From Sphaerotilus microaerophilus (GTDB lineage: Bacteria; Pseudomonadota; Gammaproteobacteria; Burkholderiales; Burkholderiaceae_C), in contig NZ_AP025730.1 of NCBI RefSeq assembly GCF_023734135.1, positions 4,278,001 to 4,342,000 of the forward strand: a stretch of 64,000 bases of DNA, in the 5' to 3' direction. The notes under the pieces were generated by a model, which was given only the letters and a program-made list of their open reading frames with translations, was not told the origin of the DNA and made no database searches. A program made the translations under genes and the position numbers. Shown here one piece after another: positions 33,590 through 41,719 of the stretch (positions are counted from its first letter, which is position 1; every line of letters starts with the position of its first letter).

Positions 33590-34411
33590 ATGCCCGACCG
33601 CACCGTGTTCTTCGTCTCCGATGGCACCGGCATCACCGCCGAGACCTTCGGCAACTCCATCCTCGCGCAGTTCCCCGCCAAGTTCCGCCATGTGCGGCGG
33701 CCCTTCATCGACTCGGCCGACAAGGCCCAGACGGTGATCGAGGAGATCAACGCCACCGCGATGCAGGAAGGCAAGCGCCCGATCGTCTTCATCACCGTGG
33801 TCAACGACGAGGCGCGCACCCGCATCGAGACCCAGTGCAACGCCCAGGTAATGGACATGTTCCGCACCTTCGTCGAGCCGCTGGAGACCGAGTTGGGCGT
33901 CAAGAGCAACCACCGCGTCGGCCGCTTCTCCGACGTGGCCAAGAGCCAGGAGTACACCGACCGCATCGAGGCGATCAACTTCTCGCTCGCCCATGATGAC
34001 GGCCAGTCCTCGCGCAACCTGGCGCAAGCCGACGTGATCCTGGTGGGCGTGAGCCGCAGCGGCAAGACGCCCACCTCGCTCTACCTGGCCATGCAGCACG
34101 GCATCAAGGCGGCCAACTACCCGCTGATCCCGGAGGACTTCGAGCGTGGGGCGATCCCCTCCTCGCTCGCGCCCTACAAGCGCAAGTGCTTCGGCCTGAC
34201 CATCGACGCCGACCGCCTCAGCCAGATCCGCAACGAGCGCCGCCCGGGCAGCAAGTACGCCTCGCTGCTGAACTGCCGCTACGAGATCGCCGAAGCCGAG
34301 AAGATGATGAAGCGCGAGAGCATCTCCTGGCTGTCGTCGACGCACAAGTCGATCGAGGAGATCGCCACCACCATCCTGCGCGACATCCGGCCGGACCGGC
34401 TGATCTACTGA
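33590..34411 (+). CDS. ppsR: PEP synthase regulatory protein (bifunctional kinase/pyrophosphorylase, DUF299)
   Basis: 273-residue regulator that inactivates PEP synthase by ADP-dependent phosphorylation and reactivates it with phosphate. The start MPDRTVFFVSDGTGITAETF at 33590 matches the family; upstream in-frame ATGs at 33542/33545 would add 15-16 residues. The P-loop is GVSRSGKTPTSLYLA near residues 150-164. It is divergent from ppsA across a 212-bp gap. The stop is abutted by foreign-looking DNA (transposase tail). Confidence 0.96.
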   Translation: MPDRTVFFVSDGTGITAETFGNSILAQFPAKFRHVRRPFIDSADKAQTVIEEINATAMQEGKRPIVFITVVNDEARTRIETQCNAQVMDMFRTFVEPLETELGVKSNHRVGRFSDVAKSQEYTDRIEAINFSLAHDDGQSSRNLAQADVILVGVSRSGKTPTSLYLAMQHGIKAANYPLIPEDFERGAIPSSLAPYKRKCFGLTIDADRLSQIRNERRPGSKYASLLNCRYEIAEAEKMMKRESISWLSSTHKSIEEIATTILRDIRPDRLIY

Positions 34412-34612
34412 TCTGTCGGGGCTCCAGCGCAGGCGGTTGAGCTTACGGCGGATGCTGGCCTTGGATGCCTTGTCCTGCTTGACGAGGTTGAGCACGATGC
34501 GGCGCAGGATGGCTAGGTTGTGCGCGCCGTGGCCGACGCCGAGCCGGCAGTCGTCCTCGCGCAGCAGGACGTCGAGTTGGTTGCCGAAGAGCAGACTCTG
34601 CCCTGCAGTTGC
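34412..34612 (-). pseudogene. C-terminal remnant of an ISAs1-family transposase
   Basis: A minus-strand frame reads LLFGNQLDVLLREDDCRLG, then HGAHNLAILRRIVLNLVKQD and IRRKLNRLRWSPD. This is the conserved C-terminal pattern of ISAs1/H-repeat DDE transposases (E/DD-C-R then a NLAxLRRxALNLLKQD helix). The rest of the transposase is missing: the cassette gene A ends within 13-15 bp of the fragment, and the other end runs into ppsR without a stop. No inverted repeats were found. It is probably a scar of the event that brought in the 34.6-44.1 kb cassette. Confidence 0.6.
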
Positions 34613-34624
34613 AAACGGTGTGAT

Positions 34625-37600
34625 CTACGCGATCAGACCATAGGTGTAGCCTTTGGGAATGCGACTGTCGATGCCGTCGAACCACACGTGCCCGACAGCC
34701 GGCACCTTTACCTGTCTGCGCAGGGCCTCAGTGCCGGTGAACACGTCGAAATGCGCACCGAAGATCGCACCGCCGGTGTCATTGACGACGAACCAGCCGT
34801 CATGCATGCCGATGCCTGGGATCTGCAAGCCGTCGTATTCCTTGATGTAAACCTGCGTACCCGGCGGCACCAGTCCGCCCCTACCTTTCCAGCGCGGCTC
34901 GACGTTGGCGTATTTGGTGGTACCGATGTCGGCTGCCAAGGTGCGGAATGGTTCGTAGGCCACACCACGCGCCATGCCGTAGCCGAGGCCGCGCATGGCC
35001 GGCTCGACGACGTGAAAGGCGAAGGCGCGCACCACCTGACCACTGCTGACAGTGATGCCCGAGTACCGTGTCGACACCGGCTTGCGTCCCTGCTTGGCAC
35101 GTTTCTCGTTGACCTTGGCATAGGCCTTGTTGTGGTACGCCAGCACGTCATCGTAGTCGGCATGGCGCACCGCCACCGTCTTTCCCGTCACGTTGACCAG
35201 CCGGCCATCGGTCAGACGCCCGGTGCCTTCGAGCGAGAGCTTGGCGAAGAAAGCCGGGCCGCCTTCACCGAGGGTGTTGCCCTTGATGTCAACAATGGGG
35301 ATGCGTGCCGCGCCCGTCGGCTCGTCGGCTTGGTCGACTACGTGGTATGTGGTGAGGCGGAACTGACGGTAGGCGCTTGGGTCACTTGGGGGCGTCACAC
35401 CGCTCCGGCGCGCGGGATGATGGCTGTTGGATGACGTTGTCGGTGTGGAGGCAGACGCCCACCGTGCACGCTGCGCCAGCGCGTCCGTCAGCGCACTGCG
35501 TGTGGCAGCGTCGAGCCGTGCATCGGCACCGAGGCCATGACGCGAGCGGAAGTCGGCCAAGGCCTGCTTCGTGCGGTCGTCCAACTGCCCGGGTTGCGAG
35601 AACATCGATTGCTGCGCCAGTTCTTCGAGACCGCGCTGGGTTAGGGCGAGCAACGTGACGTTATCGAGGCCGCCGTGGCCGAGGTTGTGGTCTTCGCGGA
35701 ACCTGGTGACCGCCGCCTGCGTCATGCGACCGAACTGCCCGTCGTCAGCCAGCTTTGCTGCCTGCACAGCGTTCATCACGCGCTGTGCAAAGCGAACCAT
35801 CTCCGCCGTGGCCTTGGCGAAGCTGCCCAAACTCCTGCCGGACGCTGGCGTGGCCGGGGCCGCCGGCACTGTGCCGCTGTCCGGCACTAGGCCGTGGTCG
35901 CGCAGGAACAGCAGGTAGCGCGTCGGGTTTAGAAGCGAGGCCGGCGCGGTCTTGTCGTCTTTCCACCAGCGTTGGGTGGTGGTCGAGCCTTTCACATAGG
36001 TCTCGAAGTGGATCATCGCGGTATCGCTGACGAAGGCGATGGGCTGGCCAGCCACAACGCGCGATCCCACGGCCAGTCCGTGCTCGCTGAGCGAATCGCT
36101 GCGCACCTCGCCGTAGTTCACGACGACCTTCGAGCCGTCGTGCTCGACCATCAGCTTGTAGGTATCCTGCTTCGACTTGGCCTTGTAGAAATGGGAGAAG
36201 GCGACGATGGTGCCGGCCTCACAGGCCACGACCTCGTCGTTCGGGTAGGCGAACAGGTCGACACCGACGTGCCGGCGCGCCACTGTCTTGCCGCCGCGCT
36301 TGCCTTGGCGCGAGGCCATGAACATGCGGCCGCTGCGGCCCGTTATACCTTTTTTCGACTGGTATGACACCACACGCGCATCCTCATGCCGGGTCTTCAC
36401 AGGCCAGTAGCTGCCGCTGGCAGGCTCGGGCGCAAAGGGCACCGGGCTGTCACTGGGCAACTGCAAGGGTGCCGTGTCCGAGACTTCGTCTTCGAGTTCC
36501 GACTCGGCTTCGGCGGCGTCTTCTTCGTCGAACTCGAATTCCACTTCTTCGTCGGTGCCGGCTTCCTCGCTGTCGAACAGGTCTTCGAATTCGCCCTTGT
36601 CGCCTTCTTCGTCTTCCTCGTCGACAAAGTCGTCGGACAGAAGCAATTCTTCGAACTCGTCTTCGCTGTCGGCCTCGAACACCAGCTCGTCGCTCAGGCC
36701 TTCTTCGTCGAAGGCATAGGCTTCTTCGCCCTCGAACTCCAACTCGTCGGCCACCTCATGATCGGAGGTCAGGCCACGCAAAAGCGCGGGCAGGCGCCTG
36801 GCGGGCACGCTGCAGTGACCCTCCTTGCACTGCGTGACGAAAAGGCGGTTGCCGCGCCGCTTGTAGAAGCCGTAGCCGATCGGCTCGGTGCGAGTGCCGG
36901 GTCGGTAGAAGAAGTGCACCTGCAGCCCGGGCTGCGCGGCCAACCATGCCTTCCAGCGGTCGACGCTGCCCGAGTAGGTGGTGTCAAACGCCCACACCTC
37001 GCTGAGCCTGGCCAACGCGCCCTGGCGCATCTGCGGGTCGTCGCGCAGCGCGGCCAGTGGCTCCAGGAAATCGTAAGCACGCGAGTGGCCAGCGACCACC
37101 AGGCTGCCCAGCGAAGAGCCCGTGCCCGGTTGTACTCGGCCCAGCTCCGTCATGACCTCGGCCACCAGCGCGTTCAGGTTCTGCGGGTGGGCCAGTGCAT
37201 TCCAGCGCGGGTGGTCCTTGCCGAAGGCCTGGGCGCCGCCGGGGCGGCCCCAGTCGAGCAGCGGCACTACCAGCACGATGGGGCGATGCGACGCGTCGAC
37301 GATCGCGCCCAGCCCGAACGGGCTGTCGGTCACCATGCCTTCGGGCAGGCTCTTTGGCCGCTTGCAGGCATTGAGCAGGCCGTGGGCATAGACCAGCACG
37401 TCGACCTCCGCCTTCCCGGCTGCGTGTGGCGGGCTGTACACCGCCACGCGGGTGGCGAGCGTTTGTGCGTGGAAGGTCCACAGCTTGCCGCCCACGCCGT
37501 TGGCCACTGGCACCGAAGCAGGGATTTCCGTCGACGAGGGTGTTGCCACTGTTCGGCGCGCGGCGAGCGCATCGGTCAGTGCGCGCCGGGTCGCGGCGTC

Positions 37601-38917
37601 GACCAGCCCACCGAAGCCTAGGCCGTGCTGCGCGCGGAAGGCAGCGACGGCTTGGTCGGTGTTGGAATCCCTGATGCCAACCCTGGCAAAGATCGAGGAC
37701 TGGGCAATTTCCTCGAGTGCACGTTGCGCCAGCGCGAGCGCGGTGCGCGTGTCCAACGCCGAACCGGCGCCTAACTGGTATTTGGTGCGAAAACGCTCGA
37801 GGGCAGCGCGAGTCATGCGGCCCAGATCGCCGTCGTCAGCCAGCCTTTCACCTTCGGCGGCACTCAGCACGCGTTGGGCAAATCGCACCATTTCTGCCGA
37901 TTGTGACGAGGCAGGCGGTGTCGTGGCTCGGGATGCTGACGATTTGGATTTCACCGCCAAACCATGAATTGCCGCGTACCGCTCCATGAAGTCCCTCGAC
38001 GGATTATACTCCCAGTGCCAAGGTTCCATGCGGTACGGATACCAGCCGAATTCACGGGCACGCAACATCATCCACTTGTAGACGGGCGAGCGGTACATGC
38101 GTACCAACATTGCCATCTTTTCATTGGTTCGGGTCTCGTTTCTGAGTGGTTCGAGCCCCTCTACCTCCATGTCCAAATCGACGGCCAAGCCGTACACGTG
38201 TGCCGATCTAAGACCTCCGGCGGCATGCCGATTGGTCTGGCGTGCGGCTATGTCTTTCTGGTGCTCCTTGGTGCGATATGACGACGATATGATCAGCTTC
38301 ACACCCTCGATCGCCGCCGCCTCTCGCATACGTACGAAAGCGTCACATGCTTCCGGGAATAGACGTTCTCCCTTTGTGTTCAGAACCTTCTTGGTAGATG
38401 GATGATCGGGAGGATCAGGGTTTCCGTGCGCATTTGGACGTCGCTCGGGAGTCAACCTCGCCATCGCGGCAAACAGTTCGACCGCGATATTTTTCTTTCC
38501 CTTTTGAGGGAACGCGACGTTGTGCCAATCGACTGTATTCAAATACCTTTCTCGGTCATCCGGAGGTAGACGCTCGATGGCCGAGCGGGCGATGTCCAGC
38601 ACCCAGGCGCGGTCGACTACGCTCAAAGGAGCAGGTGGGTTTTCGGCCTCGAACGCGGGCCCAGTGAAGGCCCCTTCGTCGTCGCCATCGAGTTCTGCCT
38701 CTGCATGCGCATCGCCGCAGCATTCGTCACACTCGCACTCTTGCTCGGCTTCGTCCATCGGCTCGGCCACCTGCTCCGGCAGGCTCAACCGTGCGAACGG
38801 GCTTTCGAACAACAGCTTCGACAGCTGCGGCGACCAATCGGGCTGTGCTTCGTCGCCAGGCGGTTTGACCTCGTGATCGAGAAATGGCGAACCGAAACCG
38901 CCACCCGTGCTTCTCAT
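34625..38917 (-). CDS. Cassette gene A: multidomain M15/alpha-beta hydrolase/M23-like/3D protein with SPF motifs
   Basis: 1430 residues; start at 38917 chosen for GAGGAG six bases upstream (an ATG 21 bp earlier has none). N-terminus: no signal peptide, SPF motifs at 10-12 and 39-41, then CECDECC at 61-67. Residues ~175-310 form a VanY-type M15 peptidase with ligands in SAHVYGLAVD (H240, D247) and EPWH (E298, H301). Residues 341-455 and 1038-1152 are copies of a peptidoglycan-binding-like unit. Residues ~480-715 look like an alpha/beta hydrolase with GHSRA (S612). An acidic linker spans 722-812. An M23-like domain (882-972) keeps H883, D887 and H970 but lacks the assisting histidines. Residues ~1310-1415 are a 3D double-psi barrel with D1330, D1380 and D1391. 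Likely a cell-wall-acting protein; the function is inferred. Confidence 0.85.
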   Translation of the reverse strand: MRSTGGGFGSPFLDHEVKPPGDEAQPDWSPQLSKLLFESPFARLSLPEQVAEPMDEAEQECECDECCGDAHAEAELDGDDEGAFTGPAFEAENPPAPLSVVDRAWVLDIARSAIERLPPDDRERYLNTVDWHNVAFPQKGKKNIAVELFAAMARLTPERRPNAHGNPDPPDHPSTKKVLNTKGERLFPEACDAFVRMREAAAIEGVKLIISSSYRTKEHQKDIAARQTNRHAAGGLRSAHVYGLAVDLDMEVEGLEPLRNETRTNEKMAMLVRMYRSPVYKWMMLRAREFGWYPYRMEPWHWEYNPSRDFMERYAAIHGLAVKSKSSASRATTPPASSQSAEMVRFAQRVLSAAEGERLADDGDLGRMTRAALERFRTKYQLGAGSALDTRTALALAQRALEEIAQSSIFARVGIRDSNTDQAVAAFRAQHGLGFGGLVDAATRRALTDALAARRTVATPSSTEIPASVPVANGVGGKLWTFHAQTLATRVAVYSPPHAAGKAEVDVLVYAHGLLNACKRPKSLPEGMVTDSPFGLGAIVDASHRPIVLVVPLLDWGRPGGAQAFGKDHPRWNALAHPQNLNALVAEVMTELGRVQPGTGSSLGSLVVAGHSRAYDFLEPLAALRDDPQMRQGALARLSEVWAFDTTYSGSVDRWKAWLAAQPGLQVHFFYRPGTRTEPIGYGFYKRRGNRLFVTQCKEGHCSVPARRLPALLRGLTSDHEVADELEFEGEEAYAFDEEGLSDELVFEADSEDEFEELLLSDDFVDEEDEEGDKGEFEDLFDSEEAGTDEEVEFEFDEEDAAEAESELEDEVSDTAPLQLPSDSPVPFAPEPASGSYWPVKTRHEDARVVSYQSKKGITGRSGRMFMASRQGKRGGKTVARRHVGVDLFAYPNDEVVACEAGTIVAFSHFYKAKSKQDTYKLMVEHDGSKVVVNYGEVRSDSLSEHGLAVGSRVVAGQPIAFVSDTAMIHFETYVKGSTTTQRWWKDDKTAPASLLNPTRYLLFLRDHGLVPDSGTVPAAPATPASGRSLGSFAKATAEMVRFAQRVMNAVQAAKLADDGQFGRMTQAAVTRFREDHNLGHGGLDNVTLLALTQRGLEELAQQSMFSQPGQLDDRTKQALADFRSRHGLGADARLDAATRSALTDALAQRARWASASTPTTSSNSHHPARRSGVTPPSDPSAYRQFRLTTYHVVDQADEPTGAARIPIVDIKGNTLGEGGPAFFAKLSLEGTGRLTDGRLVNVTGKTVAVRHADYDDVLAYHNKAYAKVNEKRAKQGRKPVSTRYSGITVSSGQVVRAFAFHVVEPAMRGLGYGMARGVAYEPFRTLAADIGTTKYANVEPRWKGRGGLVPPGTQVYIKEYDGLQIPGIGMHDGWFVVNDTGGAIFGAHFDVFTGTEALRRQVKVPAVGHVWFDGIDSRIPKGYTYGLIA

Positions 38918-38973
38918 GGAAGTCTCCTCTACCGTCACGCAGATGGGTCAGCAACTGCGCAGGTTGAGCAACG

Positions 38974-40071
38974 TCAGTTCGTCGCGACCTTTCGGGCCTT
39001 CACGTCACGGCCGGTGATTGCCGTCCAGTGAGTGATGATTCGGCGCATCGCCGCCTCGGGGCTTGTCGCTACGCCGGCGGGCGTATACAGCGCAGGCACC
39101 GCAGCTTCGTCGTCAAAGTCACCGGTTTCGATCTGGATCAGGATGCGCGAAATGGCATCGGCGATGTCGAAGAAGTGCTTCGAGAGGCCGTGCGCCGGCA
39201 AGCCCACGCGCTCGGCGATCTTGAACAGGCGCTGCTCGGTGCCGTTGGCCTCAGCACGCAGAGACTTCACGATGGGCGAGTTGTCGTTGGTGTTGGTGTA
39301 TTCCAGCGTCATGTGGAACCAGGCCATTGCCGACACCGCAGCGAACTCTTCACGCGCTAGGTTGCCGTTCTGCCGGCGCGACAGCAGCATGTTCTTCAGC
39401 TTGCTGGCCAAGAGCGCAATCTTGGACGGGTCGGTCGGATTGCTGCTGGACGTTGCCGTCACGTAGGTCATGCCAACCCAGGCCTCGCGCAACAACTCTT
39501 CGAAGGTCGAGACGAAGTCGTTGTTGGCGGCTTCGGCGCGCACGTATTCGTAGGGCTTACCGTCGTCGGTGCCATGGTTCAGCTCCATGGCGAACATGCG
39601 CTGGTAGGGGTTGCGCCGGCTGCCACGCAGGTCGCGGCGGATATGGCTGGTAACGGAGCCGATGAAGAAAGGTGCACCGTCCTTGAAGAACAGCTCTTCG
39701 GTATTACGCAACCAAGCTTGGGCCTCTGCGGTGGGGGCACCAAGTTTTTCGCCGTGAAGCAGTTCATCGACTACACGCCGAAAGATCTCGTACACGCGCG
39801 TGTTCTCGACCATGTAGGCGTAGATGAGGTGGTCCCAGCGGAATCCGCTCCCCCCGGCGAGGAGCGGACTTAACGCGCCCAACGGAATCGGCTTTCCTGT
39901 TGGAGACGGCATTGCCTGTAGGTTGCTCCGGCGGTCAGGGTCGCCGAGTGACTTCGTTAGAGTGTCGTCAATGCGTCGCCGCCATACCTCTTCGAGCAGC
40001 CAGGCTAAAACGGCGGGATGGGCCTCGAAGAGAACATCGGGGTGGACGTTGGTGGCGAATTGTCGAAACAT
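38974..40071 (-). CDS. Cassette gene B: uncharacterised 365-residue protein
   Basis: Start MFRQFATNVHPDVLFEAHPA with GGAGA 11 bases upstream. I do not recognise the family. The sequence looks soluble and mostly helical, rich in Trp and Arg near the N-terminus (AWLLEEVWRRRIDDTL), with DHLIYAYMVENTRVYEIFRR and a C-terminal helical region HFFDIADAISRILIQIETGD. No signal peptide, transmembrane segment or catalytic motif is seen. It sits 56 bp upstream of gene A and 79 bp after gene C on the same strand, so it belongs to the cassette operon; a structural, adaptor or chaperone role is possible. Confidence 0.8.
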   Translation of the reverse strand: MFRQFATNVHPDVLFEAHPAVLAWLLEEVWRRRIDDTLTKSLGDPDRRSNLQAMPSPTGKPIPLGALSPLLAGGSGFRWDHLIYAYMVENTRVYEIFRRVVDELLHGEKLGAPTAEAQAWLRNTEELFFKDGAPFFIGSVTSHIRRDLRGSRRNPYQRMFAMELNHGTDDGKPYEYVRAEAANNDFVSTFEELLREAWVGMTYVTATSSSNPTDPSKIALLASKLKNMLLSRRQNGNLAREEFAAVSAMAWFHMTLEYTNTNDNSPIVKSLRAEANGTEQRLFKIAERVGLPAHGLSKHFFDIADAISRILIQIETGDFDDEAAVPALYTPAGVATSPEAAMRRIITHWTAITGRDVKARKVATN

Positions 40072-40150
40072 GATGTTGTCTCCGATCGTTTATCGGGCAT
40101 GGGCTTCCAAGTTCGCTGGTCCGGGTACTGACGTCGACCGAGCTGTCTTC

Positions 40151-40390
40151 TTAGGGTTTGTCAGCCAGAGTTTTCAGGTCAGCCGCGATGAGCTGGTAAT
40201 GACTGACCGCTGCAGCGGCCTTGCCTTTGAGGACGACATTGCTCTTGACTTCGAGGTTCACGTTTCGTAGCAAGTCAATCAGCGCCTTCGTCAGCTCTGA
40301 CGTTGGCGGGGCGTCAATCGATTGCGCCACCTGGATACTCTCGATCGCCGCGGATGTGTCGCTGCTAGTGCTGTGGCTTTGGCTGGGCAT
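40151..40390 (-). CDS. Cassette gene C: small uncharacterised protein (79 aa)
   Basis: Starts MPSQSHSTSSDTSAAIESIQ with AGGAG nine bases upstream. A Ser/Thr-rich N-terminus of about 30 residues is followed by two predicted helices (SELTKALIDLLRNVNLEVK and AAAAVSHYQLIAADLKTLAD). No known family is recognised. Its small size and position between two large cassette genes suggest an accessory or protective partner, which is speculation. It lies 36 bp after gene D. Confidence 0.7.
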   Translation of the reverse strand: MPSQSHSTSSDTSAAIESIQVAQSIDAPPTSELTKALIDLLRNVNLEVKSNVVLKGKAAAAVSHYQLIAADLKTLADKP

Positions 40391-40426
40391 GGATGATCTC
40401 CTGTGAAGAAGTCGGTCGAAGGAAAT

Positions 40427-41719
40427 TCAGGCGGTCTGAAGCGCCCCACCGAGTCGCAACATTGCTTGCTCCTGCCTTTCCAGGATGGCTTTCACATCGT
40501 GCGGGCGCACGGCAAGCTGCAGGCCGGTCAGGCTCAAGATGCGCAATGGCTCGGTCCATAGCCAGTGGGCCGAGGTGAACAGCGCCGGGCCGATGGTCGA
40601 GTCGAGTTCGTTCAATGCCGCCGGGCTGACCCGCTCGGGCGGAATCAGCGCGCGCAGAGGTCGGCCAGCAAATGCCCGCATCGGCGCGTCCAGCACCAGG
40701 CGAACTACAGCATTCAGCAGCGGCATCGAGTCAGCCACGATTGCACGTGTTTCGGTCGGCGCGTTCTGCAGCGGGTGCAGGTCTGTCCACGACAGCGCCA
40801 GCGCATCCCATGGGCCTTCGCCATAGCAGTGGCGGCACATTGCAGCACCGAGCAGCACACGCAGGTAACTGATGGGGTGCGGATCCCCAGGAGAAAAGCG
40901 GAACACCATTGACTGGTCTCCGGCCAACACATCGTGCAAGGCGGCGAGACTGGCGAAGCCTGTGTGGGCAAAGGCAAAACCATCGGCCGCGATCTCGGAT
41001 GCCCAGCCGGCCCAGATCTCGGCCAGCTCGCCCTTGGCGCCGGCCTGACGCAGGCCGGTGGCCAGCACCGCAGTCAGCTCGTCGTTCCAGTGGGTGATGT
41101 GCGCCACCTGGTGCCCGGCCTCGTGGATTAGTGCAGTTGGCCGCAGCAAGTTGTGGCGCGTGACCTTGATGACGGCAACCGGGCAGGCCTTGCCGCCGTC
41201 CCACAGCCGCAGGCCGGCTTTCAGGATGGATGCGCCGAGTCCCTTGTCAAGGTAGGTCAATGCGACCGGAGCGGTCTTGCCTAGCTGGTCGAGCAACTGG
41301 GCCATGCTGCGATGGGCAAGCGTGTCACAGGCGCGCAGCAGGCCTGCGATGTGACGGTTGGTGCGCACGCCGATCGCGTCGGCAAAGAAGTCGAGCGTGG
41401 TCTCGGAGCGCAGGTATTGGCGGCGAAACGCCAGCAGCCGGTGACGTACCTCGGCCCGAGCAGTGGGGCTCCGCGCTTCGTCGTTCATTGTGGTGAGCAC
41501 GCGGGCGTCGCTCATCAGGCTGTCGATCGTTCCCTGCAGGTGGCGACGCAGCGAGATGCCGAGGTACTGCTCGAGATGGCTCCACGCTTCTTGTGATGCC
41601 AGATCGTCCAGGTTCAGCCGCCACGCAGCAAGTACCCAGTGGGCCACCTGACGATCGGTCTGCGAGCCGACGGCGCTTTGCAGGTCAAACACAGCGGTGG
41701 CCCGGGAAGACGTCGACAC
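40427..41719 (-). CDS. Cassette gene D: HEAGH zinc metallopeptidase-like protein
   Basis: 430 residues from the GTG at 41719; a second in-frame GTG at 41692 overlaps the gene E stop (GTGTTTGA) and may be the true, translationally coupled start (421 aa). Neither has a clear ribosome binding site. The zinc motif is LIHEAGHQVAHITHWN with H199, E200 and H203, and the probable third ligand is E242 in WASEIAADGFAF, a gluzincin layout. The N-terminal ~150 residues are helical and Arg-rich. No signal peptide or membrane segment is seen. I cannot name the peptidase family. It overlaps gene E by up to 35 bp. Confidence 0.8.
   Translation of the reverse strand: MSTSSRATAVFDLQSAVGSQTDRQVAHWVLAAWRLNLDDLASQEAWSHLEQYLGISLRRHLQGTIDSLMSDARVLTTMNDEARSPTARAEVRHRLLAFRRQYLRSETTLDFFADAIGVRTNRHIAGLLRACDTLAHRSMAQLLDQLGKTAPVALTYLDKGLGASILKAGLRLWDGGKACPVAVIKVTRHNLLRPTALIHEAGHQVAHITHWNDELTAVLATGLRQAGAKGELAEIWAGWASEIAADGFAFAHTGFASLAALHDVLAGDQSMVFRFSPGDPHPISYLRVLLGAAMCRHCYGEGPWDALALSWTDLHPLQNAPTETRAIVADSMPLLNAVVRLVLDAPMRAFAGRPLRALIPPERVSPAALNELDSTIGPALFTSAHWLWTEPLRILSLTGLQLAVRPHDVKAILERQEQAMLRLGGALQTA

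Noticed and set aside
36474..36719. Ser-rich plus-strand open frame inside gene A
   Set aside because: It is the antisense of the Glu/Asp-rich linker, where GAA/GAG codons read backwards give serine-rich output.
34625..38917. Possibility that gene A is two or three genes joined by sequencing error
   Set aside because: One continuous frame with acidic and Ala/Pro linkers between domains and a single ribosome binding site; the duplicated module also argues for a genuine long protein.
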